Source: Halomonas sp. 54_146
GTDB lineage: Bacteria; Pseudomonadota; Gammaproteobacteria; Pseudomonadales; Halomonadaceae
Assembly (NCBI RefSeq): GCF_001507855.1
Contig: NZ_LGEN01000017.1
Coordinates: forward strand, 1 to 64,000
DNA: 64,000 bases
Direction: 5' to 3'
Positions 35,379 to 44,152 of the stretch are shown in pieces; within the stretch, counting starts at the first letter, position 1, and the number at the start of each line of letters is the position of its first letter. The translations under genes and the position numbers were made by a program. The notes below the pieces were generated by a model. That model did no database searches and was not told where the DNA came from. It saw only the letters and a program-made list of their open reading frames with translations.

Positions 35379-35836
35379 GTGCTCGCTCGCGAACCAATCA
35401 GCTGCTGTATCAAGCGGAGCTGCTCGTTATGTTGCCTAGTGGTGATGACGAGCATGCTCAGTCGCGGCAGATGGCATTAGAAGAGAGCGCGCTTGCGCAC
35501 TTTGAACTAGCGCTGGAGTCGCTGCTGCGAGAAGTGACCGAGCACGCACGTTTAAGTGAGCACCACTGGCGTGTTTTGCTCGCGCACGATGGCCCAGCGC
35601 TAGCCGAGTTGCAGCGCCTGCGTGACTTAAAAGCTCAGCCAGAAAGCTGGCTGAATTGGCTGGTAGTTCAACTTGAGCGCTTGCACAGTGACGACGGTGC
35701 TGCGCGGCGTGCGACTCACAATCCCGCTGTGATTGCGGTAGGTAATCAAACGGGCTTACGGGAGCAGCTTTTGGATAATCTTCAGGCAGCAAAGCGCGAA
35801 ATAGGCGCGCTGCGTGAAACCAGTTTAGAGTGGTAA
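35375..35836 (+). CDS. Small helical protein of unknown function next to topA
   Basis: A 153-aa, mostly alpha-helical, soluble protein without a signal peptide or membrane span. Visible segments are [35 protein letters not shown] and [21 protein letters not shown] gene of this size and character follows topA in Pseudomonas too (DUF6586-like), so it seems a conserved topA neighbour; I do not know its function. It starts at a GTG overlapping the topA stop and is surely co-translated. Confidence 0.75.
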   Translation: MSARSRTNQLLYQAELLVMLPSGDDEHAQSRQMALEESALAHFELALESLLREVTEHARLSEHHWRVLLAHDGPALAELQRLRDLKAQPESWLNWLVVQLERLHSDDGAARRATHNPAVIAVGNQTGLREQLLDNLQAAKREIGALRETSLEW

Positions 35837-35928
35837 GCGTGGGTGGTGAAAGTGTACTGATGGTAAGACTGCACATGCTGTGGTGAAATTGCTAACGGCA
35901 AATGCGGGAATAAGGTATAACAGCCAAT

Positions 35929-35962
35929 ACCAATAGCTATGCCTAACCAATAGCGATGCCTA
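35929..35962. repeat. 17-bp tandem duplication upstream of the Tat-type L,D-transpeptidase
   Basis: ACCAATAGCTATGCCTA (35929-35945) is followed by ACCAATAGCGATGCCTA (35946-35962), with one difference. It lies in the gap after the topA-linked gene. Confidence 0.85.
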
Positions 35963-35985
35963 GCAGGTCAACTGCAGGTTGACAT

Positions 35986-36079
35986 GTTTTAAGAGCTAAT
36001 GTTTTTAAGAGCTAATGTTTTTAAGAGCCACTATATTTTAAGAGCCACCATTTTTAAGAGCTACTGTTCGAGAGCCGCC
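35986..36079. repeat. About six copies of a 14-17-bp tandem repeat up to the L,D-transpeptidase start
   Basis: Units (35986-36000, 36001-36016, 36017-36032, 36033-36049, 36050-36065, 36066-36079) share GTTTTTAAGAGC(T/C)A(A/C)T and become more diverged toward the gene. The last ends exactly at the start codon, so the ribosome-binding region GAGAGCCGCC derives from the repeat. The array keeps an open frame, which makes the gene look longer than it is. Confidence 0.85.
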
Positions 36080-36709
36080 ATGACTCGTATTAATCGTCGC
36101 CGTTTTCTAGCCATGGTGCTGGGCATGCCAGCCGTCGCCACTGCTGCTATGAATGCGCCTAGTCAAACGGGCGCTTCAGATCTTGTTGAAACGATGCTCG
36201 CCCGTGCCCACGTTCCGCGCCATAGCGACGAGCTGTGGGTGTTGGTTGACGACCAAGAGGCAACCCTTAGCGTGTATCGTGGCAACGCACTGTTGGAGCG
36301 TTTTGCACCGATATCATTAGGGCGTTCAGGGGCTAAGACACAGCGTGTCCGCGGCGATAATGTGACGCCATTAGGCGAGTTTCGGATTAATCGTTTCAAT
36401 TACGCCAGCCAATGGCGCACCTTTATTGGTATTGATTATCCGACGCCGCCTCATGCGCGTATGGCGCTGGAAAAGGGCATTTATTCTCAGAGTGACTACG
36501 ACGATTACTTTGATTATTATCGGCGTAACGGTTATCCACCGCAAAACACCGCTCTCGGCGGAGCGATTGGGATACATGGTCTAGGCAGTGCAGACCCAGA
36601 CATCCATGGGCGTTACCATTGGACCCAAGGGTGCGTCGCCGTTACCAACGAACAAATTGACCGCTTGGCAGCACTAGTGGGTGTTGGCACCCGTGTAGTG
36701 ATCCGTTAA
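36080..36709 (+). CDS. L,D-transpeptidase (YkuD) family protein with Tat-like signal
   Basis: A 209-aa exported protein starting MTRINRRRFLAMVLGMPAV, which resembles a Tat signal. The YkuD fold is seen in LWVLVDDQEATLSVYRG, PISLGRSGAKT, TPLGEFRI and the active-site stretch IGIHGLG...HWTQGCVAVTN. The usual SxGCIR reads TQGCVAV: the catalytic cysteine and upstream His are kept but the arginine after Cys is lost, as in the ErfK/DpaA-like subgroup. It may form or cut mDAP-linked bonds. The earlier in-frame ATG at 35999 lies in tandem repeats and is not used. Confidence 0.78.
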   Translation: MTRINRRRFLAMVLGMPAVATAAMNAPSQTGASDLVETMLARAHVPRHSDELWVLVDDQEATLSVYRGNALLERFAPISLGRSGAKTQRVRGDNVTPLGEFRINRFNYASQWRTFIGIDYPTPPHARMALEKGIYSQSDYDDYFDYYRRNGYPPQNTALGGAIGIHGLGSADPDIHGRYHWTQGCVAVTNEQIDRLAALVGVGTRVVIR

Positions 36710-36754
36710 GCTGTTGCCGTTGAAGGAAGTTCGAGGTTTTAAAACAGGTGGCTA

Positions 36755-36781
36755 TAGACAAGCGCTGTGGTCTACTATAAA
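36755..36781 (+). promoter_or_regulatory. Candidate promoter of the Lpp/OprI-like lipoprotein
   Basis: TAGACA (36755-36760) and TATAAA (36776-36781), each one base from sigma-70 consensus, are separated by a short 15-base spacer. The leader would be about 150 bases and carry a perfect hairpin ACCTGC-ACC-GCAGGT at 36827-36841. A second -35-like TTGACT at 36789 lacks a good -10. Confidence 0.35.
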
Positions 36782-36935
36782 ACAGCGTTTGACTTGCGTG
36801 CTTAATCGCATAGGTCATTGAAAAGAACCTGCACCGCAGGTAGACAAATTTAAGCTAAGCATGTTGTTGAAATGCGTAGTCTTACCTTTGTCATACCCTT
36901 AATGTAGTACCCAAGGACGACTCAAGGAGAACACT

Positions 36936-37199
36936 ATGACTCTGAAAACTACTCTGAAGATGACTGCTGCTGCCGCTTCTCTGGCAATTCTGGCTGGCTG
37001 TGCTTCTACCAGCGCTCTGGAAGAAGTTCGCATGACTGCAGAATCTGCACAAGCTGACGCTGCAGAAGCACGCAGCATGGCTTCTCAGGCGATGAACACT
37101 GCAAACCAAGCTCAGCGCGATGCGCAAGCTGCCCTGCAGATGTCTGAGCAGAACCGTGAAGAAATGAACCGTATGTTCCAGCGTTCCATGCAGAAGTAA
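36936..37199 (+). CDS. OprI/Lpp-type murein lipoprotein
   Basis: An abundant small outer-membrane lipoprotein of 87 aa. The signal peptide ends in a lipobox LAGC (Cys near residue 22), and the mature part is an alanine-zipper coiled coil (AESAQADAAEARSMASQAMN and on) that should form a trimer. The final residue is lysine (RSMQK), the residue by which Lpp and OprI are covalently linked to mDAP of peptidoglycan. Ribosome site CAAGGAGA at 36924-36931. Codon use is markedly biased (CTG, GCT, GAA), as in highly expressed genes. Two L,D-transpeptidase genes flank it, one on each side, which fits the linkage reaction. Confidence 0.88.
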   Translation: MTLKTTLKMTAAAASLAILAGCASTSALEEVRMTAESAQADAAEARSMASQAMNTANQAQRDAQAALQMSEQNREEMNRMFQRSMQK

Positions 37200-37320
37200 T
37201 TCTGCTTGGGCTGCTGAGGGAGTCATCAGACCCTCTCAGCAGTTGCTGGATGAAAGCTGTAGCTAGTCAATACGCTGGTAAGTTTAGGTGTTAAGCAAGT
37301 AATTTTGCCACTAGCTACGC

Positions 37321-37348
37321 AAAAAACCCCGCTCACGCGGGGTTTTTT
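37321..37348. terminator. Bidirectional rho-independent terminator
   Basis: AAAAAACCCCGC-TCAC-GCGGGGTTTTTT is a perfect 12-bp inverted repeat with A and T tracts on the two sides, so it works both ways between the lipoprotein gene and the convergent L,D-transpeptidase. A weaker hairpin with arms near 37208 and 37240 comes first. Confidence 0.93.
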
Positions 37349-37433
37349 GTTGCTGCAGCTGTTTTACCTACAACTGTTTTCGCGCCAGCTGTTGAAAAGT
37401 GTTTGCAAGAGTCATTGTAAGAATGTCAGCGCA

Positions 37434-38576
37434 TTACGTTTTTTCTTCGTCGCTAGGTGCAGCGCTGAATTCAACTTCGTTGATTAACTCAACAGGCTCA
37501 GGCTCTAATTCTGGTGCTTGAGGGCCATATAAGGCAATGAAGTGGCCGTCTGGAGCCTCAATGGCGCGCTGAATCTGATCGGCATCGATTTCAATAGAAC
37601 CTTCAGTCAGCTCAGTAACCCGTTCAAGGGCGTTTAATAACGGCTCAAAATTGCCCACATTCTCTTCTAACTGCTGGAAAGACTGCACATACAGTGTGCC
37701 ATCGGCTCCCCAGCCTGCTTTAAAGGGCGCATCCATTAGATTGACCTGGGTGCCGCTAGGTAAGCGTTCATAAAGCGATTTAATGTCTTCTGGGTACATG
37801 CGAATGCAGCCGCGGCTTACGCGCATACCCACTCCTTCTGGGCGGTTGGTGCCGTGAATCAGGTAGCTCGGCATAGCCAGCAAAATAGCGTGCTCGCCGA
37901 GTGGGTTATCAGGGCCCGGCGGAACCACCGATGGAGCAGGGTCGCCGCGCTCGGCCGCTTCGCGGCGCATGGAAGCTGGCGGTGCCCAGGCGGGGTCTTT
38001 AACTTTTACAGTGGTGCGGGTGATGCCGATGGGGGTTGCGAACTCTTCGCGCCCTACACTGACCGGATAGGTTTCGACAATGCCAGGCTTATCGGCAGGG
38101 TAGTAGTAAAGGCGCAGTTCGGAAAGATTCACCACGACCCCCTCGCGAGGAGCCGGAGGCAGGATGTACTGCGCGGGAATAACCACTTCAGTACCTGCGC
38201 CGGGCACCCATAGGCTGACATCAGGGTTGGCCATGCGGATCTCTTCATAGCCAATGTTGTGGCGCCGGGCAATATCAATCAGCGTCTGTGCAGGATCTTC
38301 AACAACAACGGTGTAGCGCTCTCCAATCACGTCGCCTTTTTCAGGTAGGCGAAAATGACCGCGGGGCAGCTCATCTTTATCGGCCTCATCGGTAATTTGT
38401 GCAGTATCATCAACGGCGTTTTGCTGTTCTTGAGACAGCTTTTGAGACAGCTCTTGTGGCTGGCTGTCAGCTTGCTGCTCAGCCGTTTGCGCAAAAGAAG
38501 GGTTGGCCAAGCTCGCGGCAAGCAGCACTGCCAAACTGGTGGGACCCCAGAGGGTCAAGGTATTGCGAATGTTCAT
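37434..38576 (-). CDS. LysM-containing L,D-transpeptidase (YbiS/YcfS/ErfK type)
   Basis: A 380-aa periplasmic L,D-transpeptidase. Signal peptide ends near SFAQ (residue 30). A LysM-like motif follows (ERYTVVVEDPAQTLIDIARRHNIGYEEIRMANPD), then the YkuD domain with YLIHGTNRPEGVGMRVSRGCIRMYPEDI holding the HxT and SxGCIR catalytic residues. An acidic C-terminal tail is present. In E. coli this group attaches Lpp to peptidoglycan; the adjacent Lpp/OprI-like gene with a terminal lysine supports the same job. Confidence 0.9.
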   Translation of the reverse strand: MNIRNTLTLWGPTSLAVLLAASLANPSFAQTAEQQADSQPQELSQKLSQEQQNAVDDTAQITDEADKDELPRGHFRLPEKGDVIGERYTVVVEDPAQTLIDIARRHNIGYEEIRMANPDVSLWVPGAGTEVVIPAQYILPPAPREGVVVNLSELRLYYYPADKPGIVETYPVSVGREEFATPIGITRTTVKVKDPAWAPPASMRREAAERGDPAPSVVPPGPDNPLGEHAILLAMPSYLIHGTNRPEGVGMRVSRGCIRMYPEDIKSLYERLPSGTQVNLMDAPFKAGWGADGTLYVQSFQQLEENVGNFEPLLNALERVTELTEGSIEIDADQIQRAIEAPDGHFIALYGPQAPELEPEPVELINEVEFSAAPSDEEKT

Positions 38577-38667
38577 GGCCGTTCCTAATTGGTTAATTCT
38601 TTGCTGATGCGCGTTTGTGTTGAAACAAGCTGTGGGTCAGGGTGTTGAAACAAGTTTGCCCCAAGGT

Positions 38668-41600
38668 TTACGCCGCCGCTACTTTTTGATTAAGCGTGCT
38701 GAGTAGGTTTTCAAGCTGCTGGAAGCGTTTGTCGACACTTTCCATCGGTAATTCAAATCGTAAGGTGTCAGAACCATCCAGGCGGTAATGCTTGGGAGAG
38801 GTTTGAATGAGTGTTACCAGAGTGAGCGGATCGACCTGAGTATTGCCATCAAACAGCACGCGCCCGCGGGTTTCTCCAGCCTCAATCTTGCTGATGCCTA
38901 ACTGTTCTGCGCGATGGCGCAGCTTGGTCTGGCGGATAAGATTTTTCAGCGGTGCAGGCAGCAAACCGAAACGATCGATAAGCTCAACCTGTAACTCTTT
39001 AAGTTCGCTATCGCTCTGGGTGTTAGCAATTCGTTTATACATCACCAGCCGCTGCTGCACATCGTGAATATAATCATCAGGAATGAGTGCGGGCAGGTTG
39101 AGGCTAATTTCGACGCCCGTGTTGAACGGGGCATCGATGTTAGGTGTTTTGCCTGCACGAATGGCCTTCACCGCTCGGTCAAGCATCTCCATATAAAGCG
39201 TATAGCCGATGGTTTCCATCTGCCCGCTTTGCTCATCGCCGAGTAATTCACCCGCCCCACGAATCTCCATATCGTGGCTGGCCAGGGTAAACCCAGCGCC
39301 TAAATCATCCGAAGCGCTAATGGCCTCCAGGCGCTTGATCGCATCACGGGTCATCGCCTTGGGTGGCGGTGTTAACAGGTAGGCATACGCCTGATGGTGG
39401 CTACGGCCAACCCGACCCCGCAGCTGGTGCAGCTGGGCTAAACCAAATTTATCGGCGCGCTCGATAATGATGGTATTGGCGCTAGGTACATCGATGCCTG
39501 TCTCTATAATGGTAGAACATACCAGCACGTTAAAGCGTCGGTGGTAGAAGTCCGACATAATGCGCTCTAGGCTGCGTTCAGGCAGTTGGCCGTGGGCAAC
39601 GCCAACGCGTGCTTCTGGAATCAGTTCGCGGATCTTTTCCGCGCTGTTTTCGATCGTCTTCACTTCATTATGCAGCACATAGACTTGTCCGCCGCGGAGT
39701 ATTTCACGCAGCAGGGCTTCTTTAATCACACTGTTGTCGTGCTGCTGGACGAAGGTTTTGACCGACAACCGTCGAGCCGGAGGCGTGGCAATAATTGACA
39801 GGTCGCGGATGCCGCTCATGGCCATATTCAGAGTGCGCGGAATCGGCGTAGCGGTGAGCGTCAAAATATCGACTTCAGCGCGTAGCGTTTTGAGTTTTTC
39901 TTTTTGCGCGACGCCGAAACGATGCTCCTCATCGATAATCAGCAGACCCATTTTCGGCAGTTCAACGCTTTTGGAAAGCAGCTTGTGGGTGCCAATGACG
40001 ATATCCGTTTGGCCGCTTTTAATGCTTTCCAGCGTCTGCGTGACCTCTTTGCCGCTGGTAAAGCGTGAGATCAAGCCAATATTGACGGCGGTGTCGGCAA
40101 AACGGTCGCGGAAGTTTTCAAAGTGTTGGCGCGCCAGCAGCGTGGTGGGCACCAGTACCACCACTTGGCGGCCAGACTGCACAGCAATGAACGCCGCGCG
40201 CATGGCCACTTCGGTTTTGCCGAAGCCCACATCGCCGCATACCACGCGATCCATTGGCTGCGGCGATGTCATGTCGCTGATCACCGCTTCAATCGCTGCA
40301 TGTTGATCGGCGGTCTCCTCAAACGGGAAGTTGCCCGCAAAGCGCAGATACTCCTCACCGGGTGCTTCGTAGACCACGCCTTGCTGTGCTTCCCGGCGGG
40401 CGTAGACATCCAGCAGCTCGGCGGCGGTATCGCGAATCTTCTCGGCGGCTTTGCGGCGGGCTTTTTCCCACTGGTCTGAACCCAGTTTATGCAGCGGTGC
40501 CAGTTCGTCACCGGCGCCGCTATAGCGGGAAATAAGATGCAGGCTGTCGACGGGCACATAAAGTTTGGCACCGTCGGCATAAGCGAGCGCTAAAAATTCA
40601 TTCGCTTGGCCGCCTGCCTCTAGTGTTTCCAGCCCTAGGTAGCGGCCAACGCCATGAGCCTGGTGAACCACCGGTGCGCCTTCGCGCAGTTCTGAAAGGT
40701 GGCGTACCGCTAGCTCGTTGTCATCGGTGGCTTTTTCGCGCCGGCGGCTCTGACGTACCACGTCGCCAAATAGCTCGGTTTCACTGATAACCGCTAAGCT
40801 GGGGGAGTCTAGCCACAGGCCGCTATCGACCAAGCCTTCGGTAATCGCATATTGTTCGCTGCTGGCTATAAAGGCGTGAAAGCTGTCGGTATGCGGCAGT
40901 GTGAGTTTAAGCGGAGCCAGTATTTCTTCTAATGCTTCCCGACGCCCCCGTGACTCGGCCACAAAAAGCACGCGTGTCTTTGGGTGGGACGATAAAAACG
41001 CCGACAGTTCGCCTAGCGGTTTTTTCGCCCTCGCATTGATCGAGAGCGTGGGAAGTGGAGACGCTTCCGGCTGTTGTGCGTGGCGCTGCTCGCTATCTTC
41101 GGTTAGCTCTATGCGCGGGCGAGCTTTTATCGCTGCGAATACATCACTGACCGGGAAAAATGCTCGGTGCGGTGGCAGCAGCGGGCGAGTTGGGTCAACG
41201 CCCAAGTTAACGTAGCGGGCGTCAATGGATTGCCAGTGTTGCTCCGCGGCATGAAAAATTCCAGGCAGTAGCGCTACTCGGGTGTCGTCGGTGAGATGGT
41301 CAAATAGTGACGCGGTTTGCTCAAAAAACAGCGGCAGATAGTGCTCAAGACCCGGTGAGGGAATGCCCTTCAGTGCATCGTTATAAAGCGGACATTGGCG
41401 CGGGTCGACATCAAAGAGCGTCTCAAACTGTTCACGAAAGCAAGCAATGGCGCTGCGGCTGAGCGAGTATTCGTGGGCAGGGAGCAGTTCCAAGGCGTCT
41501 AGTTTGTCGGTGGAGCGCTGGCTGCCGGGGTCGAAGTGGCGCAACGTATCGATCTCGTCATCAAATAAATCGATGCGGATTGGCTCATCCATGCCCATCG

Positions 41601-42117
41601 CAAACAGATCAATCAGCGCGCCGCGCATGGCATATTCGCCGGGTTCGTAAACCGTTTCAACGGCGCGATAACCCGCCCGGGATAGCGATTCACGGAACGC
41701 TTCACGGTTCAATCGCTCGCCGGTTTTGAGTGTCATGACGCGCCCGGCAATATATTCCACCGGCGGTAAGCGCTGCATCAGCGTATTGATGGGAACCAGT
41801 ACGATACCACGCACGCCATCTTGTAACTGGCGCAGGGTGCGCAGCCTAGCCGAGACAATATCTTGATGGGGTGAAAAGCTATCGTAGGGCAGTGTTTCCC
41901 AGTCGGGGAAGGGCAGCACCGGTACATCGCTATAAAAATAGAGATCCTGTTCGAGACGTTGTGCGCTGGCGGTATTGGGGGTGATCACCAATAGCGGGGC
42001 GTTGGTGGCAACGCGAGAGAGCGCCAGGGCGGTCGCACTGCCCGGTGGCGATGTCCAGTAGAGCGTGTCGCGAGTCCCTTGAGGCTGGGGCGGTTCGAAC
42101 AGAGAAAAAGTTGGCAT
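38668..42117 (-). CDS. mfd: Transcription-repair coupling factor
   Basis: DNA translocase that removes RNA polymerase stalled at lesions and recruits UvrA. About 1149 aa from ATG 42117 (MPTFSLFEPPQ); an upstream ATG at 42168 would add 17 residues and cannot be excluded. Order: UvrB-like domain (residues 1-350), polymerase-interacting domain (GAPVVHQAHGVGRYLGLE near 485), RecG-like helicase with Walker A VCGDVGFGKTEVAMRAAF, DEEHRFG, TATPIPRTLNMA, motif RGRVGRSHHQAYAYLL, and the C-terminal TRCF domain. It stands alone, divergent from the GAPDH gene as in Pseudomonas. Confidence 0.96.
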   Translation of the reverse strand: MPTFSLFEPPQPQGTRDTLYWTSPPGSATALALSRVATNAPLLVITPNTASAQRLEQDLYFYSDVPVLPFPDWETLPYDSFSPHQDIVSARLRTLRQLQDGVRGIVLVPINTLMQRLPPVEYIAGRVMTLKTGERLNREAFRESLSRAGYRAVETVYEPGEYAMRGALIDLFAMGMDEPIRIDLFDDEIDTLRHFDPGSQRSTDKLDALELLPAHEYSLSRSAIACFREQFETLFDVDPRQCPLYNDALKGIPSPGLEHYLPLFFEQTASLFDHLTDDTRVALLPGIFHAAEQHWQSIDARYVNLGVDPTRPLLPPHRAFFPVSDVFAAIKARPRIELTEDSEQRHAQQPEASPLPTLSINARAKKPLGELSAFLSSHPKTRVLFVAESRGRREALEEILAPLKLTLPHTDSFHAFIASSEQYAITEGLVDSGLWLDSPSLAVISETELFGDVVRQSRRREKATDDNELAVRHLSELREGAPVVHQAHGVGRYLGLETLEAGGQANEFLALAYADGAKLYVPVDSLHLISRYSGAGDELAPLHKLGSDQWEKARRKAAEKIRDTAAELLDVYARREAQQGVVYEAPGEEYLRFAGNFPFEETADQHAAIEAVISDMTSPQPMDRVVCGDVGFGKTEVAMRAAFIAVQSGRQVVVLVPTTLLARQHFENFRDRFADTAVNIGLISRFTSGKEVTQTLESIKSGQTDIVIGTHKLLSKSVELPKMGLLIIDEEHRFGVAQKEKLKTLRAEVDILTLTATPIPRTLNMAMSGIRDLSIIATPPARRLSVKTFVQQHDNSVIKEALLREILRGGQVYVLHNEVKTIENSAEKIRELIPEARVGVAHGQLPERSLERIMSDFYHRRFNVLVCSTIIETGIDVPSANTIIIERADKFGLAQLHQLRGRVGRSHHQAYAYLLTPPPKAMTRDAIKRLEAISASDDLGAGFTLASHDMEIRGAGELLGDEQSGQMETIGYTLYMEMLDRAVKAIRAGKTPNIDAPFNTGVEISLNLPALIPDDYIHDVQQRLVMYKRIANTQSDSELKELQVELIDRFGLLPAPLKNLIRQTKLRHRAEQLGISKIEAGETRGRVLFDGNTQVDPLTLVTLIQTSPKHYRLDGSDTLRFELPMESVDKRFQQLENLLSTLNQKVAAA

Positions 42118-42379
42118 AAGCAGGATATCGTTTTGCGCTGAAACGGAAAATAGATCATACACGATCACTCGTTTCAGTTAGAGTGCCGCGGCTTTTGATA
42201 GCGGTTGAATGTTGTCTGGCAGGTGGTCTTGTAGTGAGATCGACGTTTCTGTAATACCCCTACATGTTGTGCGACCATCCATTCATTGCAGCGATTGCGC
42301 TTGCCCCCGATAATGCAGCAGGAAAGTTTTTGTTTATCGGTTATCGCGATATTTTTTACACTTCTTTTTCACTACCTTA

Positions 42380-43846
42380 ATGAGGCCGCACGTGAGTCAG
42401 CAAGCTCTCGAAAACGTTTTTCAAGAATGGCAAGGCAACGAAGCTTTGGCAGAGCAGATGATTCCGCTGGTGGGGCAGCTCTATCGCCAGAACAATGTCG
42501 TTGCCACCATGTTCGGACGTTCGCTGATCAAACGGTCGGTTATTCGCATTCTTAAAGACCATCGTTTCGTGCGTAAATTGGAAGGGACTGAGCTATCCGT
42601 TGAGGATACTTACCCCATTCTTAAAAACATGGTTGCCCTGAACCTTGGGCCTGCGCATGTTGACGTAGGCAAGTTGGCAGTGATGTTCAAGCGCCAGGGT
42701 GGTGGCGATGTAGAAGCTTTCCTGCGCAAAGAGCTGCACGAGATTATTGATGGCTACCAGCCCGATGCTAGCACAGGCGAGCCGCAAGATGTTGTGCTCT
42801 ACGGTTTTGGCCGCATTGGCCGCTTGCTGGCGCGGGTGATGGTTGAGAAGGCTGGCGGCGGTAATCTGCTGCGTTTGCGCGCGATCGTAGTTCGCGGCCG
42901 CGGCGACGTAGCGAAAGATCTTGAAAAACGTGCCAGCCTGCTGCGTCGGGACTCAGTGCATGGGCCGTTCGATGGCACCATTATGGTCGACGCAGAGGCT
43001 CGTACCTTGACGGTGAACGGCAATGTTATTCAGGTGATTTATGCTGATTCGCCTAGTGAGATTGACTATACCGCTTACGATATCCATAACGCGGTAATTG
43101 TTGATAATACCGGTATTTGGCGCGATGAAGCGGGCCTGGGGCAGCATCTGCAGTGCAAAGGGGCTGCCAAAGCGCTGCTGACAGCACCGGGTAAAGGCGA
43201 TATCAAAAACATCGTTTATGGCATTAACCACGATGCCATTGGTGACAGTGATCTGATTGTGTCCGCTGCGTCGTGCACCACTAACGCCATCGTGCCAATC
43301 TTGAAAGTGCTTAACGATGAATATGGTGTGGTGAACGGCCATGTGGAAACCGTGCATGCGTACACCAACGACCAGAACCTGATTGATAATTACCATAAAG
43401 GCGATCGTCGTGGCCGCAGTGCGCCGCTCAACATGGTGTTGACCGAAACAGGGGCAGCCAAGGCTGTTTCTAAAGCGCTGCCTGAGCTTGAGGGCAAGCT
43501 CACCGGTAATGCCATTCGCGTGCCGATCCCCAACGTTTCCATGGCTATCCTTAATCTGACCCTGGATAAACCAACGGATGCTGCGGCGCTTAACGATTAC
43601 TTGCGTCGTATGTCGATCGATTCTGCTTACCAGAAGCAGATCGACTATGTGGACTCAGCAGAAGTGGTATCGTCAGACTTTGTCGGTAATCGCCATGCTG
43701 GTATTGTCGATGCTAAAGCGACCATCGCCAATGGTAATCACGCCGTTGTTTATGCATGGTATGACAATGAGTTTGGCTACAGCTGCCAAGTTGTGCGTAT
43801 TTTGCAGCAAATGTCTAACGTGCGGTTCTTGAAGCTGCCACGCTAA
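42380..43846 (+). CDS. Glyceraldehyde-3-phosphate dehydrogenase, long N-terminally extended type
   Basis: NAD(P)-dependent GAPDH of 488 aa, about 140 residues longer than the standard enzyme. Residues 1-135 are a helical extension (ENVFQEWQGNEALAEQM, VATMFGRSLIKRSVIRIL); the Rossmann domain begins VVLYGFGRIGRLLARVM, and the catalytic centre is SAASCTTNAIVP with histidine in VHAYTNDQNL. The long form is known next to mfd in Pseudomonas, where it works mainly in gluconeogenesis or catabolism. ATG 42380 lacks a ribosome site, whereas GTG 42392 has GAGG (42382-42385) at good distance, so translation may start there. Confidence 0.9.
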   Translation: MRPHVSQQALENVFQEWQGNEALAEQMIPLVGQLYRQNNVVATMFGRSLIKRSVIRILKDHRFVRKLEGTELSVEDTYPILKNMVALNLGPAHVDVGKLAVMFKRQGGGDVEAFLRKELHEIIDGYQPDASTGEPQDVVLYGFGRIGRLLARVMVEKAGGGNLLRLRAIVVRGRGDVAKDLEKRASLLRRDSVHGPFDGTIMVDAEARTLTVNGNVIQVIYADSPSEIDYTAYDIHNAVIVDNTGIWRDEAGLGQHLQCKGAAKALLTAPGKGDIKNIVYGINHDAIGDSDLIVSAASCTTNAIVPILKVLNDEYGVVNGHVETVHAYTNDQNLIDNYHKGDRRGRSAPLNMVLTETGAAKAVSKALPELEGKLTGNAIRVPIPNVSMAILNLTLDKPTDAAALNDYLRRMSIDSAYQKQIDYVDSAEVVSSDFVGNRHAGIVDAKATIANGNHAVVYAWYDNEFGYSCQVVRILQQMSNVRFLKLPR

Positions 43847-43858
43847 GTTAAGCATGGA

Positions 43859-43924
43859 AAAGCCCGTGTGCTGGGCTTTAACGCAACAAAGCTATCAGCG
43901 CCACCTCCGGGTGGCGTTTTTTTT
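43859..43924 (+). terminator. Tandem terminators after the GAPDH gene
   Basis: AAAGCCC/GGGCTTT (43859-43878 area) is followed by CGCCACC-TCCG-GGTGGCG (43899-43916) with eight T residues. The second is a textbook rho-independent terminator, separating the GAPDH gene from the nqr operon. Confidence 0.88.
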
Positions 43925-43981
43925 GGCCTCAATAACCTCTTTGCTCGGTGTATATAGCACTTTTGGAGACCATCAGGGATG

Positions 43982-44010
43982 TGGTCATTGGACGCGCTTA
44001 TCTTTATAAT
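43982..44010 (+). promoter_or_regulatory. Candidate promoter of the nqr operon
   Basis: TGGTCA (43982-43987) and a perfect TATAAT (44005-44010) lie 17 bases apart. The implied leader is about 135 bases and contains a 22-bp direct repeat. Confidence 0.55.
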
Positions 44011-44064
44011 ACGAGGGATTTTTCGGGGTGGTTCAAGTGCTGCTTGGGCCGGACTGGTAACAAT

Positions 44065-44108
44065 CTGAGCAGAAAATAACAATTCACTGAGCAGAAAATA
44101 AGCATTCG
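44065..44108. repeat. 22-bp direct repeat in the nqrA leader
   Basis: The units 44065-44086 and 44087-44108 both begin CTGAGCAGAAAATAA and differ in about three bases after that. They end 44 bases before the nqrA start, probably within the transcript. Confidence 0.85.
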
Positions 44109-44152
44109 AACCCCATACCTTCGTACATCCGATTCAACAACTGGGCGAGACT

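Noticed and set aside
35929-36079. CRISPR or attC array from the repeated units
   Set aside because: Units are directly adjacent, degenerate, short and without spacers or paired cores; they are tandem duplications.
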